This document shows, piece after piece, positions 21,427 through 33,109 of a DNA stretch of 64,000 nt. Source of the stretch: Ilex aquifolium (Eukaryota > Streptophyta > Magnoliopsida > Aquifoliales > Aquifoliaceae); NCBI GenBank assembly GCA_951799425.1, contig OX637398.1:1984001-2048000 (forward strand). The letters are read 5' to 3'. Made by a program: the position numbers and the translations under genes. Under the pieces are notes generated by a model, which had not been told where the DNA came from, did not search any database, and worked only from the letters and a program-made list of their open reading frames with translations. Numbering within the stretch: the first letter of the stretch is position 1; every line of letters starts with the position of its first letter.

Positions 21427-22036
21427 TAGGGTGCAACTTGGGCGGGCTAACCCGATTTCAACTTGAGTCCAACCCGAAAAAATTAGGGTTTGGGCTAAAG
21501 TTTTTAATACTTGGGTTCGGCTTGGGTCAAAAAATTTCAACCCAAATTCAATTTGGACGAGCCTCGGGTTGAGCTATCGGGTTCACGGGTTGAACCCGAA
21601 TATTAAAATCGGGCTCAACCCGATTTAATAATTGGGTTCAACCCAAATTAATACTATATAAATACAATTTTTTCTTATGTATCAATCTTATCCTATGTAT
21701 CATAATATTATATAAATGCAATCTTAATATTATGATTTTTATGTTAAAAACTTGATTGAAGTTGTTGGTTGTTAATTTAGGTAAATATTATGTAATATAT
21801 GTATCAGGTTTAGAACAACAAGCCTATTTTGGGTTCAACCCGTAAAGTAACTCGAAATCAGCCCGAATCAAGAACCCGAATTCAACCTGAGCCTGCCTGA
21901 ATTAAACTCGGCAGTGCTTGGGTTGAGTCCCTCAACTCGAGGTAGGGTTAGGGTTAGGGTTAGGGTTAGGGTTGAAGATTATATACCTAGGATTGGGTTA
22001 GGGTTGACTGTCCAACCCGCCCAAGTTGCACCCCTA
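21427..22036. mobile_element. 610-bp hAT-type MITE with 8-bp target duplication
   Basis: The TIRs are TAGGGTGCAACTTGGGCGGG on the left and, complemented, TAGGGGTGCAACTTGGGCGGG on the right. They are flanked by the exact 8-bp duplication GCTCAGAC (21419-21426 and 22037-22044), the hAT hallmark. The interior is built from many variants of GGGTTCAACCCG and has no coding capacity. It includes five tandem TTAGGG units (about 21944-21974), discussed as a finding. Confidence 0.85.
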
Positions 22037-22044
22037 GCTCAGAC

Positions 22045-24425
22045 ACATTTTGGAGTTTAAAATGGAAACAATAAATGAGGTTTTTTTATTTTTAATATTA
22101 ATAATAAATTTAATTTTTACTTTTTTTAAATACAAAAATATTAATTAAATTTTTATATTTAAGTTTTTGTTACCATATTTAAACTTAATGGTAAGAGAGA
22201 AAGAATGATTGAAAAATTATGATGAAAAGTTTAAACTTGATTTTTTTGGGGATAAAATTAAATTTTTTAGTAGCTTTAGTTTTACAGTTAGTTTTTATTT
22301 CTTTATTCAAAAAAAATAAATTTTAGAGCTTTTTAACTTCACGACTGAATTAATAGGTTCAGTCTATTTAAGTTGAAATTTTTTATTTGAACTATTACTA
22401 TACACTTATAAATTATACAGCCTTCCTTGAAGTGAGGCCTTAAATTTTTTTGATTGAATATGTGTTTTTATAAGGCATTTTTGTAGGATTTAAAATATTT
22501 ATAAATTTAATTTTTTTACATAAACTATTTAAAAATTTGAGACTTTTTTTAAAAATTAATCTTAAAGCCGCCTTGGTAGTTGGTACAATGGTAGGTGGAT
22601 CCTCTTGACTTGAGTCTTATGTTTTGAGGACCGCCCCCTATATTTGGGCCAACTTGTTCATTCCTTTTTCTCTTCAACAAGATTTTTCTTGCAGATCTCA
22701 GGAAAAAATGTCAATTGTTTGATGACTCAATAAGTCGAAAGGGTTACAGGCCCAAGGATGACTGAGTGTGATATCAAGGGAGTCACTTTCTTAGCACTTC
22801 TCATGCCAATTTAGCTACATTCTTATTGTTCCCCCCTTAACTTCTAACATGTTTACACTTTGTATAACTAAGATTGTAGTTTTTCGATCGAGATACCAAT
22901 TATTGTGAAATAAAGATCCACCTATATGTAAACTATAGTTTTGAATAATTGTAACAACTATCGTAATAGTAATGGTAATAGATGCGGGACGTACAGACGT
23001 TACGTAATAGTAATAAAAACTGACAAGGTGAATTTTTCAATATTCTTCTTTTTGATATTCTGATTTTTTACCGTTACAGTTGCGTAAGGTGGTGTAACGT
23101 TGTTGTAATGTCGGCGATAGTCCATTACGTATGTAAAAATTTTTCTAACTATTAAATCAATGTGAAATGGTATCGGCCGCCTCTGATACTGTTAATATAA
23201 TGGCCAATTTTCAAAACCATGAATTGTAAACCCATCTAGAAACTAAAGTCTTCGTCAATATGTGAACCACGAAGCTCACCCACTTTTTCTTTTTCCATTA
23301 ATGGTGTTTCTCTCACATGATTTGAGAGCATTTCCTTGCATATCATATCATGTTTGCCTTTTACCCCACTGTCGCTCTGTCACACTCTTGCCTGGAGGAG
23401 GGAAGCCTCTTTCTATAGAACTTCTTTTTTTATATACTAAGAATAATTCGTGTTTGAAGGTACGATGTAATATAAATATTTTTTAGAGAGATTTTAGTGG
23501 CGTTAAATAAATCTATTTGAGACCGTCAAATGAATTTTTTAAAGATTGTCATGTTTTATATTATAATTATAATATATAACAACGTTTTTCAGATGTGTAC
23601 TGGTCTTTTTTTCAAAGCTAGGTGGAAAACTGCCGAAAACGTTAAGGAATTACAATCATATCAGGATGTTTTTGAACCCACCAGTCCACCATATCAGGTT
23701 GTTTGTAAAAAGTAGCAACAGTGTTTTCTTTCTCTGAATGTACCGCACGCAATGCACCCTCTAAATTAGTAATTTTTTTTTTTTTTAATCTTTTCTGTTT
23801 GGACTTCTCAGAGAACAATGGAAAAATAGTTGGTATCTATATCTTAGCATTGGCATACGATGAATACTATACGGACTTCAAAAATTAATTAGAAATTTGA
23901 TATTTTCCTTTTCACATATTGATCAAACGTTCTTTTGATTTTTTGGTATGTAGTGCTCAAAATTCCACATGGTCTAGGTGGCCAGAATTAGTCTAAGCTT
24001 TTTCTTCCCTTTTGACCTATCGATGTCACTTTTCCATAGAAATTATCAAGAATGATTCCTGAGTAAATTAAAGAAGTGGGTTGTCCAGTTATTTCATTCT
24101 TCAACAACTCCTCCTAATTGGTCTTCTATCCTTGAACTATTATTTCCAACTGGTCTTGGCAATTATTATAATCATTTTCAGTGTGAAAGGTAGTCAGTCA
24201 TTCAACCTTGTTGAACATGGACTCTCGTGACCTAGACGGCTGAATTCTACATGATGAGAAGTTTCATTGTGGAAAAAATAGTATTCTAGAAGGAAAAAAA
24301 ACTTTCTCTACAAATTGCAATTTCTAGTTAATCAAACAAAGGAAAAGCTTGTTTTTTTTTCATTTCCACGAATTTTCTAATGTTTTGAGGCTAACCAAAC
24401 AAAGCTGAAGAGAGAGAGAGAGGGG
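22045..24425. other. AT-rich spacer, no gene recognised
   Basis: No ORF with family resemblance. A weak tRNA-like stretch near 22572-22640 (TGGTAGTTGGTACAATGG) could be an old SINE head. The rest is unassigned. Confidence 0.35.
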
Positions 24426-24497
24426 CCTATAGCACTATATATATGGGGAGGGTAAGTGGGTTAAAATGCAGGGGCTAGAGCAAGACCGCTGGGAGTT

Positions 24498-24576
24498 GAG
24501 GGAGTCTTGTCGCAGGAGAAATGGCACCTGCTGTGATTTTGTAGCAAGTGCCATTCTCCTGTGACAAGATTCCCTA
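24498..24576 (+). ncRNA. MIR3627: miR3627-type microRNA hairpin 1
   Basis: A stem-loop of about 75 nt. The 5' arm at 24507-24528 reads TTGTCGCAGGAGAAATGGCA plus CC (22 nt, 5' U). The 3' arm at 24548-24569 is its near-complete complement (GTGCCATTCTCCTGTGACAAGA), with only a few mismatches and a 19-nt loop. The 5' arm differs by about one base from the miR3627 mature sequence known from grape and apple, in the miR4376/miR3627/miR7122 superfamily. Members of 22 nt can trigger phased siRNAs; Ca2+-ATPase (ACA-type) transcripts are a reported target class. A TATA-like ACTATATATATGG lies at about 24433-24445, at a plausible distance from a TSS before the hairpin. Confidence 0.8.
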
Positions 24577-24640
24577 CACCTTCTTTAATTAGTTTCATAC
24601 TTATCATAAGGGGGAGGGGGGGTTAGTTTTCCCAAACATT

Positions 24641-24812
24641 CTTAGAAACCTGTATTCTGTGTTCTTCTGTTGATCCAAAGAAACTTTCGTACTATCTTCC
24701 TCACTACACAAAATTCATATGGTCTTCTTAGAAACCTGTATTCTGTGTTCTTCTGTTGCTCTAAAGAAACTTTCGTACTATCTTCCTCGCTAGACAAACT
24801 TTATATGGTCGT
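24641..24812 (+). repeat. 86-bp tandem duplication downstream of miRNA hairpin 1
   Basis: Two adjacent copies with an 86-bp period (24641-24726 and 24727-24812), each beginning CTTAGAAACCTGTATTCTG and containing AAAGAAACTTTCGTACTATC. They differ at only a few positions, so the duplication is recent. It lies between the two miR3627-type hairpins, probably within or just after the primary transcript. Confidence 0.85.
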
Positions 24813-25181
24813 AAGCATATGTAAATGCATTATAACATTGGTGGGTGTTTGGCACGCCCAAGATGAGAGCCACTACCCACCACGTTAGTCAACTGAAATA
24901 TCCCAGGGATCTGCTTATATGGTCCACAAATAGACAGGAATTATGTTCTACTGATATGCTTTGATTTCTTTGTAGAAGAATCAAAGATTCACAGAGAAAG
25001 AGAATAATACCTCTCTCTCTCTCTCTCTCCCCCACACAAACATATACATGCAGTCATTATTCACACACAGAGGCACAAGTTTTTTTATATATATGTGGGT
25101 AATGGGTATTTAACAAAGATTGAGAAGTCATACGAAGGTGGTAGAATCCAGCGGAGGAGAACTATAGTGAAGAAGAAGGAA

Positions 25182-25289
25182 AAGAGGTTATGGCGGGCTC
25201 CTGTCGCAGGAGAGATGACATCAAGACCTAGTGCATGCAATATGGCCATTGGTGTCATCTTTCTGCGACAGGAATTCTTCTAACCTCTA
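25182..25289 (+). ncRNA. miR3627-type microRNA hairpin 2
   Basis: A stem-loop of about 108 nt. The 5' arm 25202-25223 reads TGTCGCAGGAGAGATGACAT plus CA, and the 3' arm near 25250-25271 (GTGTCATCTTTCTGCGACAG) pairs with it. The stem extends outward through AAGAGGTTA/TAACCTCT. The arm shares the TGTCGCAGGAGA core with hairpin 1 but differs downstream (GATGACATC against AATGGCACC), so the two may have partly different targets. A TATA-like TTATATATATGTGGG at about 25085-25098 resembles the TATA region of hairpin 1, as expected for a duplicated locus. Confidence 0.75.
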
Positions 25290-25315
25290 AATATATAGCG
25301 CAATGTTCATCACTG

Positions 25316-25316
25316 G

Positions 25317-25349
<33 letters not shown>

Positions 25350-25375
25350 CCACACCCACACCCACACACACCCCA
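25316..25375. repeat. (CT)n(CA)n microsatellite
   Basis: A CT run followed by CA/CCCACA repeats just after hairpin 2. The His/Thr-rich ORF starting at 25303 is produced by this repeat. Confidence 0.85.
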
Positions 25376-26081
25376 ACTCACCCATAGATACTGTTCAGAA
25401 TAATGCTTCGAATGTTCACTGCAGGTTACCCCTTATGTTGGACCAAATCGATGTAAGTTTAGTCGATCAAAACACAATACTTGTGCAGGTTTACACAGAC
25501 TCTACTCAGAAGCCAGTGGATTTTTCTCTAAGCAGAGAGAGAAAGGGATTCGAACAAAGAACTATTAAAGGTATCGAATCACTTTATCATGACCGGAGCT
25601 ATCAACCACACTGTCATCTCTTCAAATCCTGTCCTTTCCTTTGCTACTAAGAAAGTAAGCAACTTCTCCTAGAATTGGACCTTGAGTCGAATTGATGGTG
25701 TCATGATAATTTTTGTTTTACGCAGCTGTGTTTGCTGTTTCAATTAAGAGGTTCAATTCAACAGGATATTTATTGAGTTGCATTCATTTTGCCTTCTGAA
25801 ACAAGGAAACAGTTGGTGGCCTTAAGTCAAATGAAACAATGCCAACTGATTTTGATTCTGAATTGTTCTCATGTTTCAAGTTAATCTCTTCTGTATCCAC
25901 ATGTTGATTTGCAACTGGAGTCTCTTTTGCCAAATTGATTATGAATAATTTTAATTTCGATTAAGATCATGTTCAAATTTTTTGAATCACCTGTGGTGGG
26001 TGGGGTGGCACTGGGGGTGCTTACTTATTATTCAATTTGTCTCTGATCCTGTTTTAAGAGTATATATATACTCAAGGACGC

Positions 26082-26474
26082 TGGATTACAGGCTTCTACA
26101 GAAGACTCAATGACACAACGAGTTTACAAACTGAATTTTGGGCAATTCTGAGAGGGCTTGAACTTATACAAAAGAAGAGCTTCAGGAATATCATTGTGGA
26201 GACTGACTCTGTGGAGGCGGCAAGAACCCTGACTCTGAACTTGGATGATTCACATCATAATAGACTACTGGTGGCAAGATGCAAAACATTAATGGATGAG
26301 AATCACATTCCTATCATCCATTCATCCAGGGAAGGCAACCAATGAGCGGACACTTTGGCAAATCTTGGAGTGCAGCAATCGAAACCTTTAGTGGAGCTGG
26401 ATTCTCCTCCCATCCATGGAGGCAGCCTGTTGGCTGATCCGGCCAACGTTTCGTTTTCTAGGAAGTCTATGTAA
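26082..26474 (+). pseudogene. RNase H-like domain fragment of a retroelement
   Basis: A 131-codon frame reads as a plant RNase H (RVT_3-type) domain: LQTEFWAILRGLEL, IIVETDSVEAARTL, HHNRLLVARCKTL and SREGNQ-stop-ADTLANLG. The acidic VETDS and final ADTLAN motifs are typical of RNase H domains from plant non-LTR elements. A TGA (26343-26345) replaces the residue before ADTLAN, and no upstream reverse transcriptase is joined. It ends in KSM-stop at 26472-26474. It is read as a dead, 5'-truncated relic. Confidence 0.75.
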
Positions 26475-27080
26475 TTTTATTTAACTTTAACTTTTCGAGG
26501 AAGTCTATGTAATTTTATACACAGTATCAACACCTTGTTGTCGGAGTCCCAAATCCTATGAAAGAAGAAGACTTATTGACTCCATGCCATAAGATATTTC
26601 AGGTCCCTCAGAAATCTAAATGGTCATGTTTTCGAAAAGAAAAATATTAATAAACTAGGCTTAAAATAATCACTATTATTCAATAGATAGTGGATCTCAA
26701 TAAATATTAAAATTTAATTAAATTAATAATAAATATAACAATCATATCATCAAATTAAATTTTTAATTCAATTTTTAAATCTGTGTTGTATTGTTCGTCT
26801 TAAAAAGTTTATTCGGGTTGTTTACCCTAAATTATTGTGGCTTCATAGGAGTCAAAGCCCAAACAAATTATGGAGAACAGGAAACAACTGTGGGCCTGGC
26901 AACTCTACCAAAGTTTGCTTTCAAACCATCCAAATAGAGACCCTTTTCAAGACTATGTGGGTCCTGGTCCTGGGAGTTAAAGTTAAGTTAAACTTGGAGC
27001 CAGGACTGAATGTGTTTCTTTCATACATCATTGGGTTGGTGTGGTGTGGTGTGGTGTGGGGTCCAATGCCGTGCAACACA

Positions 27081-28163
27081 AGAGTTTATTACCAATGTAC
27101 GATTGTTTTACAACTTAAATACCAATCTGCGGCACTTTTGAACTTATTTACCAAATTACGGGACTTTTTGAAAGCGGATTCAATAATTCCGTTTTTATTA
27201 GAAATCGGATTCAACAACCCCGCTTTTAAGGGGAAATTTTTTTTTTTGGACAATGATAAAAGCGTGTTTTTTACGGTTTTTGTAAAAAGCGTGTTTATTA
27301 AACACGCTTTTCACACAAAACTGGGTACCTCCCTGGTTCAAAAACTATAGAGAAATGAAACTTGGTTGTGTCAAATTTGACTGCAAAGGTGGGTAATTTT
27401 CTGTTTTTTATTTGTGATTCACTTCAATATATTTCTCTTCCTTTAGCTAGAAAAGTAAGAGAGCCGAAAATACCAAATGCATTGATGAATTTGGAGACGA
27501 TGGAGATGACTTGTCTTACCCATTTTGGCAGCAGAGTTGCAGACTTCATGGCGTTTCTGTTCCCTCCACCACTTCTCAATTCTCAAACTTACACTTCTTA
27601 AAACAATTAAGGCCTTCTCAGGAAATTGGCCCATGGCTGACTGACCAGAGCATTAAAGCATCTGCTCGATCTCTGACTACTTCAGAAACATTAGAAACTT
27701 CGGCTCTAGTGGCTTATTTAGTTGCCTGCACAGCTGAACAATCCTTTGCTGCTCAGATGGGACCTGTTCCAATGGGATCTGAGTTGTTGATCGATTAAAT
27801 CATGGTTGATTTTGAAAGATTTTGAGGGTTTTTAGAGATGGGTTTTGGTAAAGAATGAGTAAAGATGGAGAATGAAGCACACCAGTTTCAACTATAAATG
27901 CAGAAGGAAGCAGACCAGCTAAAACAGGTGAAAAGCGTGGTTAGTAACCACGCTTTTCTCATTGTCCAAAATTTTTTTTCCTTGTTAAAAGCGGGGTTGT
28001 TGAATCCGTTTTTTAACAAAAGAGGAGTTGTTGAATCCGATTTCTAATAAAAACGGAATTATTGAATCCGCTTTCAAAAAGTGCCGTAATTTGATAAATA
28101 AGTTCAAAAGTACCACAATTTGGTATTTAAGTTGTAAAATAACCATATATTAGTAATAGACTC
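27081..28163. mobile_element. 1,083-bp MULE-like element with about 245-bp TIRs carrying an ORF (Pack-MULE candidate)
   Basis: The arms 27081-27325 and about 27920-28163 are long reverse complements sharing TTTACAACTTAAATACCAA, GGATTCAATAATTCCG and AAAGCGTG blocks. They are flanked by the 9-bp duplication TGCAACACA (27072-27080 and 28164-28172). Long TIRs plus a 9-bp duplication are the Mutator signature. No transposase is present. The inner 590 bp carry a + strand ORF (27451-27798). Near the inner ends of the arms, AAAGCGTG...CACGCTTT forms its own short palindromes. Confidence 0.8.
27451..27798 (+). CDS. Unassigned exon-like ORF inside the MULE-like element
   Basis: An open frame of about 115 codons. 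It runs through [20 protein letters not shown] and [20 protein letters not shown], to [16 protein letters not shown] and TAA at 27796-27798. The composition is protein-like (acidic start, mixed residues, no low complexity). A CTTTAG splice-acceptor-like sequence lies immediately upstream at 27441-27446, so it may be a captured terminal exon of a host gene. I do not recognise the family and no transposase motif is visible. Expression is unknown, and it is equally possible that it is a decaying fragment. Confidence 0.35.
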   Translation, partial: KSKRAENTKCIDEFGDDGDDLSYPFWQQSCRLHGVSVPSTTSQFSNLHFLKQLRPSQEIGPWLTDQSIKASARSLTTSETLETSALVAYLVACTAEQSFAAQMGPVPMGSELLID

Positions 28164-28179
28164 TGCAACACAGGGTGTG

Positions 28180-28930
28180 AGAATGAGAAGCTTAAGAACA
28201 TCTCAGACATACTTATTGTTTCCCTGCCACAAATTAAGAAATTTTAAGAATACTTTTTTTCTCTCTCCTCCAATCCTTTTGTCTTCTGTCTTTTCTCCAT
28301 CTCTCTCTTTTCCATCCATCTTTGTATCTTCATCTCCCCTTTTTTCTCTCTCTATCTTTTCTATTTCATTCAAAATATCAGAGTTGAAATAACATTCACA
28401 ATTGTCAGAGTTGAAATAATCAGAATCATGATCATCAAATTTGAAATCACATTCACAATTGTCCACAACAAAATAATGACCTGAGCAGACACAGATGGAT
28501 AAAAAAAAAAAACATATTTCTATTGGAATAAATCGGATCCCACATACCACATTAAAAGAACTGATTGAACAATAATTTCATATATAACGTCATATAATAG
28601 ATTTCTCATCTCTCCTCTGCCGAACATTCACCTTGCCGAAGTGGTCCCATCAGCACATAGCTTTGGTGCAGAAATGGGAGGTCTGGGAGGATCAGGTCAT
28701 CATAGTGAAAAGAGGTAAAAGATGGCTACAGCGGCAAATAGGCGGAGTACCACTACTCATCCCTTTCCTCTGAAGTCCACCTCACAGCTTCAAGTCTCTA
28801 ATCCTGCAGGATTGTGTAAGCTTTGAGCATTCTTTACCAAACCTGATGAAATACTATTACAGTATCGTGTCATCGTCCCTTTCCCCAATGAATGAACCCT
28901 ATTTCGGAAAACTTGCTACTGAAACATGTT
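28180..28930. other. Spacer and probable 3' UTR of GlcAT14-like gene
   Basis: A CT-rich stretch at 28255-28370 and no recognisable ORF. The segment 28600-28930 is less AT-rich and probably holds the 3' UTR of the minus-strand glycosyltransferase that ends at 28935. Confidence 0.4.
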
Positions 28931-28934
28931 TTTG

Positions 28935-31758
28935 CTAGATGCACTGCCTTGGTCGGAAATTATCATTTGACAAGAGAGAGCTAATGAGATTTTCCAGCCT
29001 CTTGGCCCCAGCAGTAGGCCTGAGGATGGTGACATTACCCACAACAGAGCATGGATCAGAGCCATTTTCCTGGCTCCCTATGCACCACCCACCAGGAACA
29101 AGCATGTCTTGCCCTCGAAATAATAGTTCAGAATCAATTTTGTCGAGCACTGGATCATCATGGTGGAACTTCCTTGCAAATGGGGCATTACTGTTGACCA
29201 TCCTTTCCATGTCCTCAAGGGTGAGATAATGGGGATGCTGCTTCGGGGGGTTGTCCCATGATATGAAGTGGAGGTCGCTGTTGACTGTTGTATTGCGGAA
29301 CTCCTGGGCATTACAGACAACAGTGTGGAAATAGCCTTCTGGTGAGGAGATAAAATTTGAATAGTACATAAGGACCGTCCGAGGTAAGTTGTCCCATCCC
29401 CATATACAGAAGTCGATGAAAGGCCGAGAAAGTGCCATCCAAGCAGATCCTATACCAAAAGGCACGAAGTCAGTTTCAGTAAACATGTATTGGTGCAATG
29501 AACAATACCTTCAATTGGTGCAAGGTATGGATAAATTTTGATCATTTTTATTAGGACGGATCATTTACAGTAATAATTTTCCAGAATGTTCTCTTTACAA
29601 CAAAAGCAAAAATGTTCTTGGTGGTATTGAGCAACAAGATAAAGAAAACAACGATATAACAATTCTATGGAACTGAAAATATCAAATGCTTGGCGTTTAG
29701 TGTGTCTCAGACAAATAGGCCACTAACCAAGACAGGGAATTAAAATGGGAAAACTATCAGAAGAGAGAAAGTTCAACAGAAGAGGAACAAAAACAAAGAC
29801 AATAACAGGGGAAGTAAATCCTCTTTCAAACAGCCTACACAAAACTTTATGGTTTCAAGCCGACCATTTGTAGCAGCTAGAGCTTTATTTAGAGCTCAAG
29901 ATGAGCTACAGAAAGATTGTCACAGAGGAAATTATATTCTTTCCAAGTAAAATCTTTATTCTTTGCCCTTAATTTTTTGCTGAACCCTACTAGATGCCCA
30001 GAAGTCCAGCTAAATCAAATTATTTTGTGGCTTCTGCATCTCTTTGATGTCCTCCCCTTTTAACATTTATGAATTTTCATATACCAACAAGAAAGGGTGT
30101 TAAGAGATACTTTACATGTGTAACCCTCCACTACAGGTCTATTCCTTACCATTTGTAGCATATCTTACTTGACTTAATCTATCTTATCCAAGAGAAGGGG
30201 GTAGAGAAAATACAAGGATGATGGGAGCGTCTTCGCCACCATCACTCTAAAACCCCGTATAGTAAGGGAGTATTAGGCACATGATTTATGCATAAAATAA
30301 TTGTACAGATTATCAGTCAGCTATTTTTTCGAAGTTCCATGAAGATATAAATGTAAGATTCTTAAGTTAGACTTAAATTTTAACACCAGTATGAAGGAGT
30401 CCTTAATAGGTTTTACTACACTGACATAACATATGAATGAAGTTTAATAAATTCGAGGAAACAAAATAAATTCCATTACAAATGATTATTTAGATTCCAA
30501 CAAGACAGATTGGACTCGATTACTATTTAAACAAGGGATAACTTGGTTCCATGAGATCTCCCCCTTACAAATATAATCAAACTAAAATACCTAATCAGGG
30601 CAGTAAATTTCATGAAATATGCATCAAAAAATTGGAAGACTAAACATTTGAGTGCAGAAAACTGAAGACACTATCATAAACAATTGAACAGGAGAACAAA
30701 TACCAAAAATAGTAAATCCAAAAGGAAAAATATGGAAGTCCCAAAGTAATAGCTGCAAAACCAAATGAAGCTAAATTGTACCTGTAAAGAGCTTGAAGGC
30801 TGTCGGCACACTTCTTCGCTGTGTAATCCAGAAAACATCAGATTTCTTAGCCATATACAACCCTGGATCAATAATGATTGGTTTTGCCCTTTGAAACCTA
30901 CATAAATAGAAGCACACAATCGATTAGAATAATTCCCTACCCATAACTGCAATCAAGAAAATTTCTAAAGCTAAAAAAAATTACTTACTCTTTCCATCCA
31001 ATGTCACTAGTATGATCGATGAAATTAAGATCCCGGGGCAAGTATGAGAACGTATGAAGCAGATCTAATCAAGCAAAACACATTAATCAATCGACCAATT
31101 CATCAATGAATGAACACCAAATCAATCAAACCAGACATAAGTTCTACAATTAAGGAACCAAATTGCCGACCCACTTACCATCCTGAGTGACGAGTGGATA
31201 ATCCGAGGCACTGAGATTGATAAACCAATCCCAATCCCGACCTTCCTTCAACAAGATCGCGGCAGCGTGGAGGGTATTCGCCACCATTGTCGGCCCACGA
31301 TACGTCACAAGATTCGCCTTGGTGATCATCCTCACATTACCAAATCTCACAAACACGGGATGGTTTTTCACAAAATTCTGCAGATCAATTCGCTCTTCTG
31401 GGGAAGATTCAGCATCCAAATGCACGACATAGCGATTGTTTGGGTGGTAAAGGGCTTGGAGTGTGCGTTTGAGCATGTTTCCATCGCCATTGGAACCGGA
31501 GATGAGGTAGGCAAAGCGGGGTGGTGGGGGTACGGTGGAGATGGGAATTGGGTGGAGCTTGGATTCGACGAACACGGAAGAGGAAGAAGTGGCGTAGCGG
31601 TAGAGAGGGATGAGAGGAGTGCCGTCAGGGGAAGTTAGGGTTGCGAGAAACAGAAGGAAGAGAGAGAAGATGGAGCCAATGACCAGTGGGAAGATCCATT
31701 TGCGTTCCATTGTTTGTGGTTGTTTTAGGTGCATGTAATAGCTCTTTAGCTTCTTCAT
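28935..31758 (-). CDS. Beta-glucuronosyltransferase, GlcAT14 type (GT14)
   Basis: Four exons: 31179-31758, 30989-31064, 30782-30897 and 28935-29449, in phase, giving 428 residues. The protein starts MKKLKSYYMHLKQ, followed by an uncharged type II membrane anchor at about residues 25-45 and a Pro/Ser stem. The GT14 'Branch' catalytic domain then reads FAYLISGSNGDG, LYHPNNRYVVHLD, FINLSASDYPLVTQD, LPRDLNFIDHTSDIGWKE, IIIDPGLYMAKK, FKLFTGSAWMALSRPF, YFHTVVCNAQEF, LHFISWDNPPKQHP and VPGGWCIG. The order and spacing match Arabidopsis GlcAT14A-C, Golgi enzymes that add glucuronic acid to beta-1,3/1,6-galactan chains of arabinogalactan proteins and so shape their calcium-binding capacity. The start at MKKLK was preferred over an ATG nine codons upstream because family members begin this way. 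Confidence 0.9.
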
Positions 31759-32167
31759 CTCATCCAACAAACAAATCTTACCCACTTTCTGTTTCTCTCT
31801 CCGTCTTTCAAAATGCCTACAAGAAGCTGAATCGAAAGTCTGTTTGGGAAGAAAGAAAGTTCAAAGAACTGATCTAGGAAAATGAGGGAATATGAGGGAA
31901 AATGGGGGTAAAGGCAATGGTAAGTGGAATGAATTTAGAGCTCCTCCGTTTGTAATTCGTCTTCCTTTCTCTCTGTAATCTCTAATCTGTGAAATCTTGT
32001 TAGGGTGTTATTATGTATAATCTCTCTCTACAGTGGTGGAGTGTTGTTGGGTGTTTGGAATAGTAGTTGTAGTTTGTACATGTCTTAGAGGGGACGACTT
32101 GTTCTAATCTATCTGAATATTGGAACTCTGCAGGTGGAATTTGGGATGATTCACCGACAAAAAAAGG

Positions 32168-33108
32168 ATAAATTTCAACTACATCTCTTATAGTTTATCA
32201 TATTTTCAAAGACACCCTCTATATTTTTTGAAACTTCACTAACACCCCTATCAGATTAAAAATATTAATTAGAATGCAATTTTACTAAATTGCCCATGAT
32301 ATATTTGAGGACAAACTTCATTCACACCCCATCTAGATAAGTATATCTTTAATGAGACCCCATCTATTTTCTAATATTTTTTAAGTATTAAAATTCGGGC
32401 CGATTAAAATTCAATTCAAGTTAATTAAAATTTATTTTTTTACATATTAAAATTTGAGCAGATTAAAAATTATATTTTTTACGTATTAAAATTTGGGCTA
32501 ATTAAAATTCTATTTTAGCCAATTAAAAAAATATTTTTAATAGACTCAAATCAAATTTTAATCAACTCACATTGAATTTTAATCGGCCCAAATTTTAATA
32601 CATAAAAAAATATAAATTTTAATTGACTCAAATTTTAATAAATCGAATTTTAATTGACATGAATTTTAATAAGTAAAAAAAATATAAATTTTAATCGACT
32701 CGAAAGCGAATTTTGATCGACACTAATAACTCGGGTAGAGTTCAAATCGGCTCAAATTTTAACACATAAAAAATAAATTTTAATAAGCTCAAATTTTAAT
32801 ACGTTAAAAAAATAAAATTTAATCAGTGTGAATCGAATTTTAATTGGTTCAAATTTTAATATGTAAAAAATAAATTTTAATCAGCTCGAATTTTAATAAA
32901 ATTTGATATAAAAAAATTACTTGATGTTTATGTAGGGGCATTTTTGGTATTTTAGATGAATTTTTTTTGTTAGAAATGGTAGTTTAATGGTGGGGGGTGT
33001 TAGTGATGTTTAAATATAAACTAAAAGGGTTGTCAGTGATATTTTTGATAATAGAAGAAGTGTCCTTGAAGATATAATAAACTAGGAGGGGTGTGATTGA
33101 AATTTTTC
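32168..33108. mobile_element. About 940-bp long-TIR AT-rich element
   Basis: The left arm (ATAAATTTCAACTACATCTC..., from 32168) and right arm (...GGTGTGATTGAAATTTTTCC, to 33108) are imperfect reverse complements for about 90 bp; both include a CACTAACACCCC-type block or its complement. The interior is the degenerate tandem repeat listed separately. There is no coding capacity. Its arm style (AAATTTCA start, alternating 'ACACCC' blocks) resembles the 35060-35395 element. Confidence 0.55.
32380..32925. repeat. Degenerate tandem repeat of AATTTTAATnnnnTC-type units
   Basis: About fifteen variants of a roughly 35-40-bp unit built on AAATTTTAAT(A/T)(C/A)(G/A)TAAAAAA and its inverted form (TTAAAATTTGGGC). 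Copies appear in both orientations: TTAAAATTNGG-type on the left half and AATTTTAATCG-type on the right, so the block is roughly palindromic at large scale. It forms the inside of the long-TIR element. Confidence 0.6.
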
Positions 33109-33109
33109 C

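Noticed and set aside
25303-25650. ORF with (His-Thr)n start after the miRNA hairpin
   Set aside because: The first part is translated CA repeat and the remainder has no resemblance to a family.
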